The notes under the pieces: model-generated | The model's input: the letters and a program-made list of their open reading frames with translations, nothing else | The model's database searches: none | What the model was told of the DNA's origin: nothing | DNA from: Urbifossiella limnaea | Lineage (GTDB): Bacteria; Planctomycetota; Planctomycetia; Gemmatales; Gemmataceae | Direction of reading: 5' to 3' | Assembly (NCBI RefSeq): GCF_007747215.1 | Contig: NZ_CP036273.1 | Coordinates: 930,001-994,000, forward strand | Length of the DNA: 64,000 bases | Part shown: positions 7,818-17,528 of the stretch, one piece after another | How positions within the stretch are numbered: position 1 is the first letter of the stretch | How the letters are laid out: each line of letters starts with the position of its first letter | Program-made: the position numbers and the translations under genes

Positions 7818-8941
7818 CGGACCGCGGCGACGAACCGATCGATCTCGCCTTCATTGTTGTAACCGTGCGGGCTGACCCGCACGCGGCCGGCTCGGGCGTT
7901 CACGATCACGCCGGCCGCCCGGCACGCCGCTACAACCGCTTCCGCCGGCACGCCCGGCACCGTCAGCGACACGATCCCCGACGCCTCCCCCGGCCGCCGG
8001 CTCGAATACACGTCCCATCCCGCCGCAGTCGCCTTCTCGCTTAGGTAGTCGGTCAGCTCCAGCACTCGCGCCTGAAGGGCCGGGACGCCCGCGTTCAGCA
8101 ACAGCTCCAGGCTGGCGCCGAAGGCGGTGATGCCGGGGACGTTCAGCGCCCCGCCCTCCCACCGGCCGGCGTGCGGCTTCAGCGTGAAGTCGATCGTGCT
8201 GAACTCCAGCGGCCGCGCCACGCTGAACGCCCCCACGCCGATCGGGTGGAGCCGGTCCACCCACTCGCGCCGCACGTAGCCGAAGCCGGCGCCCTCGGGG
8301 CCGAGCATCCACTTGTGGCCGTCGGCCGCGAGCGCGTCAATGGGCGAGCGCTGCACGTCGATGGGGAACGCGCCGAGCGCCTGGATGGCGTCCACGAAAA
8401 AGAACACGCCGCGCTCGCGGCACAGCTCGCCGAGCGCGTCCAGGTCGGCGCGGAAGCCGGTGGCGAACTGCACCGCCGACACCGCCAACAGGCGCGTCCG
8501 GCCGTCCACCGCCGCGCGCAGGTCGTCGGGCAGCACCCGACCGGCGCGCGTGGGCACGCGGCGGGCCTCGACGCCGCGGCCGGCGAGGTTCAGCCACGGG
8601 TACTGGTTCGCCGGGTACTCGTCGGCCGGGAAGACGACGTTGTCGCCGCTCCGCCACGGGAAGCCTTCCGCGATCACGCCGATGCCGTGCGTGGTGCTGG
8701 GGACGAAGAACACGTCGTCGGCGCTCGGGGCGTTGACAAGCCGGCGGGCGAGCTCGCGCACCTCGCGGACGCGGTGCGTCCAGTCGCGGACGGCAGCGAT
8801 GCCGTTCGCGGCGAGGCTGGCGCCATACTCGTGCAGCGCCGCGACCGCCACGTCCGGCAGCGGCGCGACGGCGGCGTGGTCGAGGAACGCCCAGTGCCCG
8901 GTGACCGGGAAGTGCGAGCGGAACGCGGCCCGGTCCATCAT
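7796..8941 (-). CDS. Class V (Csd/NifS-fold) PLP-dependent aminotransferase-like enzyme
   Basis: 381 residues. The N-terminal L-D-H-A-A-V-A-P motif, the central V-D-A-I-Q-A-L-G cofactor-binding motif and the PLP lysine in A-D-G-H-K-W-M place it in the cysteine desulfurase / isopenicillin epimerase fold. The family covers desulfurases, selenocysteine lyases and epimerases, and the exact reaction cannot be fixed here. A distant paralogue lies at 55190-56311. A GGGAGGGG ribosome site precedes two adjacent ATGs at 8941 and 8938. The last residues (G-M-T-K-D-Q) are encoded by the inverted repeat at 7796-7817, so the element has supplied the end of the protein. Confidence 0.85.
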   Translation of the reverse strand: MMDRAAFRSHFPVTGHWAFLDHAAVAPLPDVAVAALHEYGASLAANGIAAVRDWTHRVREVRELARRLVNAPSADDVFFVPSTTHGIGVIAEGFPWRSGDNVVFPADEYPANQYPWLNLAGRGVEARRVPTRAGRVLPDDLRAAVDGRTRLLAVSAVQFATGFRADLDALGELCRERGVFFFVDAIQALGAFPIDVQRSPIDALAADGHKWMLGPEGAGFGYVRREWVDRLHPIGVGAFSVARPLEFSTIDFTLKPHAGRWEGGALNVPGITAFGASLELLLNAGVPALQARVLELTDYLSEKATAAGWDVYSSRRPGEASGIVSLTVPGVPAEAVVAACRAAGVIVNARAGRVRVSPHGYNNEGEIDRFVAAVRGMTKDQ

Positions 8942-8955
8942 CCCCTCCCGTGACG

Positions 8956-8961
8956 TACAAT
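8956..8961 (+). promoter_or_regulatory. -10 box TACAAT before the site-2 protease gene
   Basis: TACAAT sits in the 53-nt gap between divergent starts, 33 nt before the GTG at 8995. It rules out an upstream in-frame GTG at 8950, which would lie before the transcription start. Confidence 0.5.
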
Positions 8962-8994
8962 CGCAGCGTACCCCGCCGCGGCCGAGGTGTCATC

Positions 8995-9747
8995 GTGTTC
9001 TGCGAGCCCGACCGCACCGGCTACGACCTGAACTTCCGCCTGTTCGGGTTCCCGGTCCGCGTCCACCCGTTCTTCTGGCTGTGCACCCTCATCTTCGGCG
9101 AGAGCGCGTGGAACCCCGACCGGCCCGAGTTCCTCCTCGGCTGGATGGCGGTCGCGTTCGTGTCCTTCCTCGTCCACGAGCTCGGCCACGCCGTCGCCTT
9201 CCGCGCGTGCGGCGTCGGATCGCACGTGGTGCTGTACGCCCTCGGCGGGCTGGCCGTGCCGTGGGACCACGTGAATGGCCGGGGCAAGCGCGTCGCCGTG
9301 TCGCTGGCCGGCCCGGGGGCGGGCTTCGTGCTGGCGGGGCTGGTGTGGGCGTCGAACCAGGCGACGCCGTGGGCCGGGGCCAGCCTGTTCACGGCGTTCC
9401 TGTACACGCAGCTGCTGTGGATCAACATCGTGTGGGGCGTGGTGAACCTGCTGCCGGTGTTCCCGCTCGACGGCGGCCGGGTGTCGCAGGAGGTGTGCGT
9501 GGGCCTGCTCGGCCGCCGCGGCATTCGGGTGGCGCTACAACTGTCGGTCGGAACGGCCGGCGCGGTGGCCGTGTACAGCCTGCTGTGTCTGACCGCGTTT
9601 GCGCCGCTGATGGCGGTGTTGGCCGACGCCCCGTGGTGGGTACCGGTCGGCGGCCTGTGGACGCTCGTGCTGTTCGGCGTGCTGGCGCACCAGAGCTACC
9701 AGCTCCTCCAGCAGCTGAGCTGGACCGAGAGCCACTGGGAGCAATAA
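8995..9747 (+). CDS. Site-2 protease family (M50) membrane metallopeptidase
   Basis: 250 residues. Zinc-binding HELGH is at 61-65 inside a membrane helix, and the distal ligand is in F-P-L-D-G-G-R-V (Asp159), both diagnostic of S2P/SpoIVFB-like intramembrane proteases. Four to six hydrophobic segments are visible and there is no PDZ domain, so this is the minimal class. Such enzymes cleave membrane-bound transcription regulators. The substrate here is unknown, though the membrane-anchored sigma factor at 61140 is a type of protein that could be one. The GTG at 8995 follows GAGGTG with 5-nt spacing. It is divergent from the aminotransferase. Confidence 0.85.
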   Translation: MFCEPDRTGYDLNFRLFGFPVRVHPFFWLCTLIFGESAWNPDRPEFLLGWMAVAFVSFLVHELGHAVAFRACGVGSHVVLYALGGLAVPWDHVNGRGKRVAVSLAGPGAGFVLAGLVWASNQATPWAGASLFTAFLYTQLLWINIVWGVVNLLPVFPLDGGRVSQEVCVGLLGRRGIRVALQLSVGTAGAVAVYSLLCLTAFAPLMAVLADAPWWVPVGGLWTLVLFGVLAHQSYQLLQQLSWTESHWEQ

Positions 9748-9749
9748 GA

Positions 9750-9837
9750 AAGGATGAAGGATGAAGGATGAAGGATGAATCCGAGTCGGCGGCCGCCGGC
9801 GTCTTGATTCATCCTTCATCCTTCATCCTTCATCCTT
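9750..9837. repeat. Perfect 32-bp inverted repeat of ATGAAGG units
   Basis: Arms 9750-9781 and 9806-9837 are exact reverse complements made of four GGATGAA-type units. The 24-nt loop itself holds the palindrome CGGCGGCCGCCG. It fills the gap between the protease gene and trpE, 9 nt before the trpE ATG. Confidence 0.9.
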
Positions 9838-9846
9838 GAGTCCAAG

Positions 9847-11343
9847 ATGCCCCACCTGCCGCCGTTCGACGCCTTCGCCGACTTCGCCCGCGGGCACACC
9901 GTCGTGCCCGTCTACCGCCGCCTCACGGCCGACGCCCTCACCCCGGTGTCGGCGTTCCGCCGCATCGACGACGGCGACCGGGCGTTCCTGTTCGAGAGCG
10001 TCGTCGGCGGCGAGCGGATCGGCCGGTACAGCTTCCTCGGCGCCGGCCCGTTCCGAGTGTTCGAGGCGGCGGGGACGAAGACCCGCACCCGCGACGAAGC
10101 GGGGGCGTGGACCGAGGCCGACGCCGCCGACCCGCTGGCGGTGCTGGAGGAGCAGATCGCGGCGTTCCGCGCCCCGCACCTGCTGGGCCTGCCGCGGTTC
10201 TGCGGCGGCGCCGTCGGGTACGCCGGGTACGACACCGTCCGCTACGTCGAGCGGCTGCCGAACGCCCCGCCCGACGACCGCGGCCTGCCCGACCTGTCGT
10301 TCGCGTTCTTCGACCGCATGGTCATCTTCGACCACGTCGCCAAGACGATTCTGGTCGTGGCCCACGCCCGCGGCGACAGCCGCGCCGCCTACGACGCGGC
10401 GTGCGCGGCCGTGGACAAGCTCGTGGAGCAGCTGTCGCGGCCGGGCAAGGAACCGTCGCTGACGGACATCAACCCCACGAAGAAGGCCGACCGCCCGCGC
10501 GCGGTGGCGGACCGTGTCGAAAGCAACTTCACCCGCGCCGCCTTCGAGGGGGTCGTCTCGAAGGCGCGGGAGTACATCAACGCCGGCGACATCTTCCAGG
10601 TGGTGCTCAGCCAGCGGTTCCGGGCCGAGACGACGGCCGACCCGTTCGACATCTACCGGGCGCTGCGGGTGGTGAACCCGTCGCCGTTCATGTTCTTCGT
10701 CCGCGCCGGCGGCTGCACGCTGGTCGGGGCGTCGCCCGAAATCATGTGCCGGGTGGACGGCGGCGAGATCACCAACCGCCCGCTCGCCGGCACCCGCGCC
10801 CGCGGCGCCACCCCCGACGAGGACAAGCAGCTGGCCGACGAGCTCCTCGCCGACCCGAAGGAGCGCGCCGAGCACATCATGCTCGTGGACCTTGCGCGAA
10901 ATGATGTGGGGCGCGTAGCGACGATCGGCAGCGTCAAGATTTCCGACCTGCTGACGGTCGAGCGGTACAGCCACGTCATGCACCTCTCCAGCACCGTGAC
11001 GGGGAAGCTGCGCGACGGGCTGACGGCGTTCGACGCGCTACGGGCGAGCCTCCCCGCGGGGACGCTGAGCGGGGCGCCGAAGGTGCGGGCGATGGAGGTG
11101 ATCGACGAGCTGGAGCCGCACCGCCGCGGCCCCTACGGCGGCGCCGTCGGCTACGTCGATTTCAGCGGCAACATGGACACGTGCATCGCGCTGCGGACGA
11201 TGGTGATCCGCGGCACCACGTGCGACGTGCAGGCGGGCGCCGGCGTGGTCGCGGACAGCGTGCCGGCCGCGGAGTACCAGGAGACGGTGAACAAGGCGAT
11301 GAGCCTGCTGCGGGCGCTGGAAGTCGCCGAGACGCAGTTGTAA
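9847..11343 (+). CDS. trpE: Anthranilate synthase component I
   Basis: 498 residues, full length for TrpE. It converts chorismate and glutamine-derived ammonia to anthranilate, the first step of tryptophan synthesis. The N-terminal half has the [15 protein letters not shown] motif (equivalent of the LLES tryptophan-binding site). The C-terminal chorismate-binding half has [11 protein letters not shown] and G-P-Y-G-G-A-V-G-Y. No trpG or other trp gene is adjacent, fitting the scattered trp genes of planctomycetes. No strong ribosome site is visible before ATG 9847; the inverted repeat ends 9 nt upstream and could influence translation. Confidence 0.92.
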   Translation: MPHLPPFDAFADFARGHTVVPVYRRLTADALTPVSAFRRIDDGDRAFLFESVVGGERIGRYSFLGAGPFRVFEAAGTKTRTRDEAGAWTEADAADPLAVLEEQIAAFRAPHLLGLPRFCGGAVGYAGYDTVRYVERLPNAPPDDRGLPDLSFAFFDRMVIFDHVAKTILVVAHARGDSRAAYDAACAAVDKLVEQLSRPGKEPSLTDINPTKKADRPRAVADRVESNFTRAAFEGVVSKAREYINAGDIFQVVLSQRFRAETTADPFDIYRALRVVNPSPFMFFVRAGGCTLVGASPEIMCRVDGGEITNRPLAGTRARGATPDEDKQLADELLADPKERAEHIMLVDLARNDVGRVATIGSVKISDLLTVERYSHVMHLSSTVTGKLRDGLTAFDALRASLPAGTLSGAPKVRAMEVIDELEPHRRGPYGGAVGYVDFSGNMDTCIALRTMVIRGTTCDVQAGAGVVADSVPAAEYQETVNKAMSLLRALEVAETQL

Positions 11344-11401
11344 CGGCCGGGTCGCCCGCGCGGTGTCTGTGTTGTTCCGAAACCCCTACCGGAGCCTCCC
11401 C

Positions 11402-12454
11402 GTGCGCCTCCTCGCCCTCGTCCCCGTCGCGCTGCTCGCCGCGCTCGCCCCGGCGCAGCCGCGCTACACGCCCAAGTCCGACCCCGCCCGGCTCGAGCGC
11501 ATCAAGAAGTCGCCCATGCCGAAGGTCACCCAGCCGATCCTTTACAACACGCCCGAGGCCGACGCCGTCTGCGCGGCTCTCGAGGTGTTCCCGCCGGACA
11601 ATCCGTGGAACACCCTCGTCACCGACTGGCCGGTCCACCCGCGATCGAAGCAGATCATCGCCACCGTCGGCGCCGAGAAGCCGCTGCGGGCGAACCCGGA
11701 CATGGCGTTCGTGATCGTGCCGCCGAACCAGAAGAAGGTGCCGCTCCTGTCGCTGGAGTACAAGGACGAGAGCGACCCCGGCCCGTACCCGATCCCGGAC
11801 AACATGCCGCTCGAGGGCTGGCCGGCGGGCTACACCCGCGACCGCAACCTGAACGTTACGCTCCGCGACGTGCAGGAGAACAAGCTGAAGGAGGAGGGCG
11901 ACCGGCACGCGATCGTCGTGGACCCGGTCAACCGCAAGCTGTACGAGTTCTACATCGCGGAGCGCTCCGCCGCGGGGTGGAAGGCGGCGCAGGCGTCGGT
12001 CTTCGACCTGCGCTCGAACAAGCTCCGCCCCGACACGTGGACCAGCGCCGACGCCGCGGGGCTGCCGATCTTCCCCGCCATCATCCGGCACGACGAACTC
12101 GAGCGCGGCGTGATCGACCACGCGCTGCGGGTCACGGTGCGGCGCTCGAAGCGGGCGTACGTCTACCCGGCGACGCACTTCGCCAGCCGGCTCACGGACG
12201 CCGACCTGCCGCGGATGGGCGAGCGGTTCCGGCTGCGGCAGGACTTCGACACGTCGGGGTTCTCGCGGAACGTGCGGACGGTGTTGGAGGCGCTGAAGCG
12301 CTACGGGATGTTCATGGCCGACAACGGCATCGAGTGGGGCATGAGCAGCACCGCCGACGACCGCGTGCCGGTGATGCACGACGAGCTGCGGCGGGTGAAG
12401 GGGTCGGACTTCGAGGTGGTCGTCGCGCCGCCGGGGTACTCTCCCCCGAAATGA
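11402..12454 (+). CDS. Exported protein of unknown function
   Basis: 350 residues beginning with a signal peptide (R-L-L-A-L-V-P-V-A-L-L-A-A-L-A-P-A-Q). The mature part contains N-P-W-N-T-L-V-T-D-W-P-V, A-D-E-S/D-E-S-D-P-G-P-Y-P-I-P, W-T-S-A-D-A-A-G-L-P-I and R-V-K-G-S-D-F-E-V-V. I recall this motif set from unnamed secreted proteins in several phyla, which have no assigned function. GTG 11402 is chosen over a GTG at 11363 because GGAG lies 8 nt upstream and it yields a clean signal peptide. The stop TGA (12452-12454) touches the next inverted repeat. Location outside the cytoplasmic membrane is inferred. Confidence 0.75.
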   Translation: MRLLALVPVALLAALAPAQPRYTPKSDPARLERIKKSPMPKVTQPILYNTPEADAVCAALEVFPPDNPWNTLVTDWPVHPRSKQIIATVGAEKPLRANPDMAFVIVPPNQKKVPLLSLEYKDESDPGPYPIPDNMPLEGWPAGYTRDRNLNVTLRDVQENKLKEEGDRHAIVVDPVNRKLYEFYIAERSAAGWKAAQASVFDLRSNKLRPDTWTSADAAGLPIFPAIIRHDELERGVIDHALRVTVRRSKRAYVYPATHFASRLTDADLPRMGERFRLRQDFDTSGFSRNVRTVLEALKRYGMFMADNGIEWGMSSTADDRVPVMHDELRRVKGSDFEVVVAPPGYSPPK

Positions 12455-12533
12455 CCAATTCCCAATGCCCCACCAATGACCAAGGAAGTACAGCGGCTTC
12501 TTCCTTGGTCATTGGAGGGCATTGGGAATTGGT
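12454..12533. repeat. Near-perfect inverted repeat of the AATGACCAATTCCC family
   Basis: Left arm 12454-12488 and right arm 12500-12533 differ by one base and one gap. The sequence resembles the element at 7723-7817 (shared CCACCAATGACCAAGGA). It lies between convergent stops at 12454 and 12545 and may terminate both transcripts. Confidence 0.85.
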
Positions 12534-12544
12534 CGTTGGGGGTG

Positions 12545-13774
12545 TCACCGCCTGAGCAGCCTCCACGCCAGGAACGCGCCGCAGGTTCCGACCGTGATGT
12601 TCGCCAGCCAGCAGCCGAGCCACAGCGGCAGCTTGCCGTCCTTGCCCATGTTCGAGCCGGCCAGCAGCAGCGGGTAGTACACCAGGATCGTCGGCAGGAA
12701 GCAGATCACGAACGTGCTCAGGTAGTCGGCCCGGTTCGCCCACAACCCCACCGGGCAGCCGATCAGCGCGAACACCAGGCAGCCCACGGCCAGCGCCGGC
12801 CGCATGTAGTACTCGGCCTCCACGTTCCGCGCCTGCCGCTTGATCCCGTCGGCCTGCGACATCAGGTTCAGCCGGTGCTGCACGGCCAGCTGGGCGGCGG
12901 CCCCGTCGGCCGGCACCGGCGCCCGCCCGGCCGCGGCGACGGCCGCCAGCTTCTCCTCGCGCAGCCGCTCCAGCTCGGCGACGCGCGGGCCGAGCTCCTC
13001 CCACGTCAGCGCCCCGGGCCGGGTGCGGGCGTCGGCCGGGTTGAGGAAGTCCGGCAACTGCAGGGCGTACGGCGTCGTCGAGGTGTTGGTCCCCTGGATG
13101 CTCGGGTTGTTGTAAACGAAGCGGTCCGGGTCGATGTACAGGAGGTTGTTCTCCACGTCGACGCGGAGCTGGGCCTCGCGCGCCCGCACCACCAGGTCGT
13201 ACCCGCCGTAGGTCTCGACGCCCTTGCCGTCGGTCACCTTGACGCGCCGCTTCAGCACCACGTCGATGAGCCGGCGGCCCTGCACGTCGCGCACGAACAG
13301 CACGTACGGGAACGTCGGGTGCCGCAGGCAGCGGTCGCGGCGGAGGGTGTTGTACACCACCTCCTCGGGGTCGCGCAGCGCCTCCTCCTGGAGCCGCTGC
13401 TGCGTCTGCGGGATGACCGCGTAGTACAGCGCCCCCGTCGTCGCCGCCGTGATGACCCCCAGGGTCAGCGCCGGTTTAAGGATGGTGGACAGGTGGACGC
13501 CGGCGGCCTTGAGGGCGACGACCTCGTTGTCGTGGGCGAGCCGGCCGTACACCACGCAGGCGGCGAACAGGGTGGTGGCGGGGATCGTGTACGGCAGCGT
13601 GCTGGGGACGAACAGCGGGATGATGGCGACGATCTGCGCCGGCCCGAGGCCGAGCTGGGCGGCCTGCTGGACGAGGCCGGCGAGGAGGAACAGGCCGGTG
13701 AGGCCGCCGAGCGCGAGCAGGAACACCCGCACCAGCTCGGCGAAGATCGTACGGTTCAGGGTCGAGCCGAACAT
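12545..13774 (-). CDS. LptF/LptG (YjgP/YjgQ) family lipopolysaccharide export permease
   Basis: 409 residues. Three hydrophobic helices at the N-terminus (one near F-L-L-A-L-G-G-L-T-G-L-F), a large periplasmic insert of about 200 residues, and three C-terminal helices give the standard topology of the LPS transporter permeases. Typical motifs include A-C-V-V-Y-G-R-L-A-H-D-N-E-V-V-A-L-K-A-A-G (coupling helix) near residues 90-110. In the known Lpt machine, LptF and LptG pair with LptB to extract LPS. Only one permease is here and the partner is not in the window. The insert has an Ala-rich helical stretch around R-E-E-K-L-A-A-V-A-A-A. The AsmA-like gene lies immediately upstream on the same strand, consistent with envelope biogenesis. 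Confidence 0.85.
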   Translation of the reverse strand: MFGSTLNRTIFAELVRVFLLALGGLTGLFLLAGLVQQAAQLGLGPAQIVAIIPLFVPSTLPYTIPATTLFAACVVYGRLAHDNEVVALKAAGVHLSTILKPALTLGVITAATTGALYYAVIPQTQQRLQEEALRDPEEVVYNTLRRDRCLRHPTFPYVLFVRDVQGRRLIDVVLKRRVKVTDGKGVETYGGYDLVVRAREAQLRVDVENNLLYIDPDRFVYNNPSIQGTNTSTTPYALQLPDFLNPADARTRPGALTWEELGPRVAELERLREEKLAAVAAAGRAPVPADGAAAQLAVQHRLNLMSQADGIKRQARNVEAEYYMRPALAVGCLVFALIGCPVGLWANRADYLSTFVICFLPTILVYYPLLLAGSNMGKDGKLPLWLGCWLANITVGTCGAFLAWRLLRR

Positions 13775-13789
13775 GGCGCCTCGGGTATT

Positions 13790-13893
13790 GGCGAACGGCC
13801 GGCGTCAGCCGGCTGGTGGCGACACGGTCGCCTGTGGGGTCATCCCCTAACCGGTCGGCGCAACGACCCGCCGGCTGACGCCGGCCGTTCGCC
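13790..13893. repeat. Perfect 24-bp inverted repeat (GCGAACGGCCGGCGTCAGCC arms)
   Basis: Arms 13790-13813 and 13870-13893 are exact reverse complements, with a 56-nt loop containing CGACACGGTCGCC. Each arm holds its own small palindrome GCCGGCTGACGCCGGC. A related single arm occurs at 430-454. It fills the gap between the AsmA-like gene and the permease gene. Confidence 0.85.
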
Positions 13894-13896
13894 GGG

Positions 13897-16800
13897 CTAC
13901 GGGCTACCCGGCCGCGCCTCGCGCAGCCGCCGCAGCCGCTCCACGATCAGCCGCGCCGGCTCCGTCACCACCGGCACCGGCTCGGGGCGGTAGCGGAACT
14001 CGCCGCCGTTCTCCTTCGTCATCCGGATCACGAACAGATTCCGGCTCAGGAACGCCGACAGGTCGCCGACCGGCGTGTTCACCAGCCGGGCGAGGATCTG
14101 CGAGCCCAGCGTGTAGAACTCGAACTTCACGTTGTCGCCGGTCAGGTCCAGCTCGCCGGACCCGCCGACGCACAGCGCCTTGCCGATCAGGTCGAGCTGG
14201 TCCACGTACACCTTGTCGTCCTTGAGGCGGAACGCGGCGTGCCCCTCCTCGAACGCGGTGCGGTCCGGCGTCTGCAGCTTCAACACCTTCATCAGGTCCA
14301 GCAGGACCGGCAGGTTGTACATCCGGCCCGTCGGCACGTCGAGCCGGCCGCTCCCCTCCTGGCTCCACCGGCCGGTCCGCGGGTCGTAGCGGTTGAACAC
14401 GCGCACCTGCGCCTGCGCCAGCCCCTTCAGGTCGGCGTCGGAGCCGAGACGGTAGTGGCGGGCGACCTCTTCGAGCTGCACGTCGGTGGCCGTCAGCCAC
14501 AGGTCGTAGCGGACCGGGTCGGTCATCACCACGCGGGCCTCGCCGCCGACGGTGCCGTGGAACAGGCCGCCGGTCAGGTTCTGGAACTCGGCCGTCGGCG
14601 GCAGGAAGTGCCCGGGCCGGGCCGGGTCCGGCTGCTGCGGCGGCACGCTGACGCGCCCCTGCACCGCGGTCAGCGGCTGCCGCGCCACCACGGCGCGGTC
14701 GAGGTAAATGTTGCCGCGGACGAGGCCGACGTGCGTGCCCTCGTAGCGGCCGCGGCAGGCCACCGCGCCGTACACCTCGTCCCAGCCGACGCCCGTGTCG
14801 AACGCGGCCCCGGTGAGGCGGAGCTCGGCGTCCCAGTACACGACCGGGTCGGGCGCCGGCGGCGGGGTCAGCGGCGACGCCGCGACCGGCGGCGCCTGGC
14901 CGCGCGCGGCGGACACCGGCGTCGGCTCGTCGGGCGGCGTCAGCACGACGAGGTGCTTGACCTCCAGGTCGGCCCGGCCGCGCAGCTTCAGGCCCTCCAC
15001 GCCGTCGCGCAGCGACCCCGGCAGCGCCTTCAGCAGCGCCTCGTCGGCGACGACGTTCTTGGCCTCCAGCTTGCCGAGGTTCGCCCACACCACGCCCTGC
15101 GGGTAGAAGCGGACCTCGCCGGCTTCGAGCTTCAAGCGCGTCTCGCTGTGCCGGGCCGCGAGGTGGGCCAGGTCCACCCGGCCGCCGCGGTACTGGAGCC
15201 ACCCCGACAGGTCGGTCAGCTCGTAGGGGAAGAACGCCGGCGTGACGGTGGGGCCGTAGAAGTTGAACGTCAGGTTCAGGTCGCTGGCCGGGTTGAACGT
15301 CGGCTCGTCGGCCTTCGGCCGCGGCGCGCCGGGCGGCCGGGCGCGGTCCAGCACCTCCACGTCGGCCGAGAACGCCAGCGCGCCGCGCGGGCTGAGGCTC
15401 TTCCAGATGTCGCCCAGCTTCAGGGCGTCGAGGGCGCCCCGCAGGTCGTCGTCGAGCGGGCACCCGTTGCCGCCGAGGTGGAGTTCGAGCCGGCGGTCGG
15501 CGGTGCCGGGCACGGTGCGGCGCGAGCCGTGCATCCACACGTTGCCGCCGCCGTGCGTGGCCGTGAACCCGTCGAACACCAGCTCGCCGCGGTCCGGCGG
15601 CGGCGCGGCCCCGGGCCGCGGCTCGACCGCGGCCACCCGCGCCACCACCTTCCCCTTCACCTTCTCGAACCGGTACGGGAAGCGGGTGTAGTGGATGGTG
15701 CCGTCGGCCACCTCGACGCGGATCTCCGTCTCGGCGAGGTTCACGCCCGGCTTCTGGGTGATGTCGGCGGTGAAGGTGGCCCGGCCGGCGGGGCGGAACT
15801 GACGGAGCAGGTCGGGGTACTCGTCGGGGAACGCGCCGATGATGCGGTCGTCGATGGGGACGTTCGTGCCGGCGACGCGGAGGGTGACCGCCGGGTCGGG
15901 GCCGCGGCCGTACACCTGGCCTTTCACGGTGACCGCCGCGTCGTTGGCCGCCTTGCCGCGCACGTCCACCGCCAGGGTCGGCTCGCCGCCGGGGGTGATG
16001 CTCTTCTTGATGCTCCCCTCGACGCCGGCGATCGGGTAGGGGAACTTCTCGTACCGGGCGGTGACGCCGCGCGGCCGCACCTCGTACTCGCGCTTCCAGC
16101 CGGGGCCGGCCTCGCGGACGAACTTGTAGCCGATGTCCACGGTGCCGGCGGGGGCGAACATCTTCTTCGTCTTCGCCCCGGCCTCGCCGAGCCGGGCGAA
16201 CAGGTCGTCGGTCAGCGGCACGCCGGCGACGGTCACGTCGGCCCGCTGCACGTGCTCCTCGAACGCCGCGAGTGGGTCGTCCGCCGCCACCGGGGTCGCG
16301 CCCCCCTCGCGGGTCTCCAGCGCGACGCGGACGTGGGCCGGGCCGACCTTCGCGGTCGCGTCCTCGACCTTCACCCGGCCGTCGACGCTCCGCACCTTCA
16401 CGCCGATTTTCTCGACCGGCCACGGCACGTCGGGGTGCTCGAGCCGGCCGTCCTTGATGGACACTTCCACGTCGTGGTGCCACGCCGGCGTGGCGCCGGG
16501 GGTGTACCGCAGCTCGCCCTTGACGGCGGCGGTGGCGGTGAGCTTCTGGAGGTGCGGCGCCACGACCGGGGCGACGCGCTCGGCCACGGCCGCGGCCAGG
16601 TCGCCGAGCGGCAGCGCCTTCAGGTCGAGGTCGACCTTCACCTCGCGGTTGATGCGGTTGAGCCGGGCCTTCACCTCGACCGGGCCGAACAGGTCGGCGT
16701 CGCCCTGGGCGTGCAGCGTCAGGATCGACACGTGCTCGTTCTGGAGGAACAGCTGCGCCCCGCTCAGCCGCACCGCCGGCAGCGCCTCGGGCGACCGGTC

Positions 16801-17265
16801 CGTCACCGTCACGGTCGCGCCCTTGGCCACGAACGACGGCACCGGCCGGTCGGCGGGGCCGGGGCGCACCAGGTCGGCGACGTTCCACTTGCCGTCGGGG
16901 CCGCGCTCGAGGCGGAGGGTGGGGTTCTCCAGCTCGATCTTGCGGATGACGAGCCGGCCGCGGTTCAACTGCTCCTTGTCGTGGAACAGCACGGCACTGG
17001 GGACGACGAGGAGCGGCTGGTCGGGCGGGTCGCCGCGGCGGACCAGGGCGAGGTCGCGGACGGCGATGCCGCCGAGGATGCGCATCCGGGCGGAGCCGAC
17101 GGACGCGTCGACGCCGTCGAGTTGCTCGTGGAGGGCGGCGAGGACTTGTTCGCGGACGCGCTCGGGGCTGACCCAGGTGCTGGCGAACCAGGCGGCGCCG
17201 CCCATGGCCGCGACGGCGGCCAGGATGAGCCCGCGAATCAGCCCGCTCCGCACGGCAGCCCGCAT
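13897..17265 (-). CDS. Giant AsmA-like envelope protein
   Basis: 1122 residues with one N-terminal membrane helix (about 11-29) and a long beta-rich extracytoplasmic part. Near the N-terminus I-R-K-I-E-L-E-N-P-T-L-R-L-E-R-G-P-D-G-K is typical of AsmA/TamB-like bridge proteins. Repeated A-x-V-x-V-x-L-x beta-strand patterns run to the C-terminus, which ends in a conserved-looking L-D-L-T-G-D-N-V-K-F-E-F-Y block. Such proteins are thought to carry phospholipids between membranes or assist outer-membrane assembly. The permease gene follows on the same strand. ATG 17265 gives the membrane helix at the right place. A GTATAC box at 17314-17319 could serve as its -10. Confidence 0.75.
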   Translation of the reverse strand: MRAAVRSGLIRGLILAAVAAMGGAAWFASTWVSPERVREQVLAALHEQLDGVDASVGSARMRILGGIAVRDLALVRRGDPPDQPLLVVPSAVLFHDKEQLNRGRLVIRKIELENPTLRLERGPDGKWNVADLVRPGPADRPVPSFVAKGATVTVTDRSPEALPAVRLSGAQLFLQNEHVSILTLHAQGDADLFGPVEVKARLNRINREVKVDLDLKALPLGDLAAAVAERVAPVVAPHLQKLTATAAVKGELRYTPGATPAWHHDVEVSIKDGRLEHPDVPWPVEKIGVKVRSVDGRVKVEDATAKVGPAHVRVALETREGGATPVAADDPLAAFEEHVQRADVTVAGVPLTDDLFARLGEAGAKTKKMFAPAGTVDIGYKFVREAGPGWKREYEVRPRGVTARYEKFPYPIAGVEGSIKKSITPGGEPTLAVDVRGKAANDAAVTVKGQVYGRGPDPAVTLRVAGTNVPIDDRIIGAFPDEYPDLLRQFRPAGRATFTADITQKPGVNLAETEIRVEVADGTIHYTRFPYRFEKVKGKVVARVAAVEPRPGAAPPPDRGELVFDGFTATHGGGNVWMHGSRRTVPGTADRRLELHLGGNGCPLDDDLRGALDALKLGDIWKSLSPRGALAFSADVEVLDRARPPGAPRPKADEPTFNPASDLNLTFNFYGPTVTPAFFPYELTDLSGWLQYRGGRVDLAHLAARHSETRLKLEAGEVRFYPQGVVWANLGKLEAKNVVADEALLKALPGSLRDGVEGLKLRGRADLEVKHLVVLTPPDEPTPVSAARGQAPPVAASPLTPPPAPDPVVYWDAELRLTGAAFDTGVGWDEVYGAVACRGRYEGTHVGLVRGNIYLDRAVVARQPLTAVQGRVSVPPQQPDPARPGHFLPPTAEFQNLTGGLFHGTVGGEARVVMTDPVRYDLWLTATDVQLEEVARHYRLGSDADLKGLAQAQVRVFNRYDPRTGRWSQEGSGRLDVPTGRMYNLPVLLDLMKVLKLQTPDRTAFEEGHAAFRLKDDKVYVDQLDLIGKALCVGGSGELDLTGDNVKFEFYTLGSQILARLVNTPVGDLSAFLSRNLFVIRMTKENGGEFRYRPEPVPVVTEPARLIVERLRRLREARPGSP

Positions 17266-17480
17266 ACCCGCCCCGGTGGCCCGTCCCCGCCCGTCGGGGC
17301 GGAGGGGGTGCGGGTATACCGGCGGCCGCGGCGCGAGTCTAGGTGAAGTGCGGAGTGCGGAGCGCGGCTCGGGCCTCCGGGTCTGACGGGGATTCCTGGC
17401 AGCACAGAACGGGGAGGTGGGTGAACGTCACAGAACGGGAGCCGGTGTCTGGTTCCGTCTTTCCGCGTTCCGCATTCGCG

Positions 17481-17489
17481 TGCTAGAAT
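17481..17489 (+). promoter_or_regulatory. Extended -10 box TGCTAGAAT
   Basis: It lies 39 nt before the DJ-1 gene start in the 263-nt gap between divergent genes. The TG dinucleotide one base before TAGAAT marks an extended -10, which can work without a -35. Nothing else is recognised in this gap apart from GTATAC at 17314-17319, which may serve the opposite gene. Confidence 0.5.
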
Positions 17490-17528
17490 CCCCTCCCCAC
17501 CCAACGCCCCCACGCCCCCACCGCCGCC

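Noticed and set aside
14239-17346. 1035-codon open frame on plus, antisense to the AsmA-like gene
   Set aside because: Shadow of high-GC third positions; composition is His/Arg/Val/Gly-biased and no domain is visible, while the minus frame has signal helix and family motifs.
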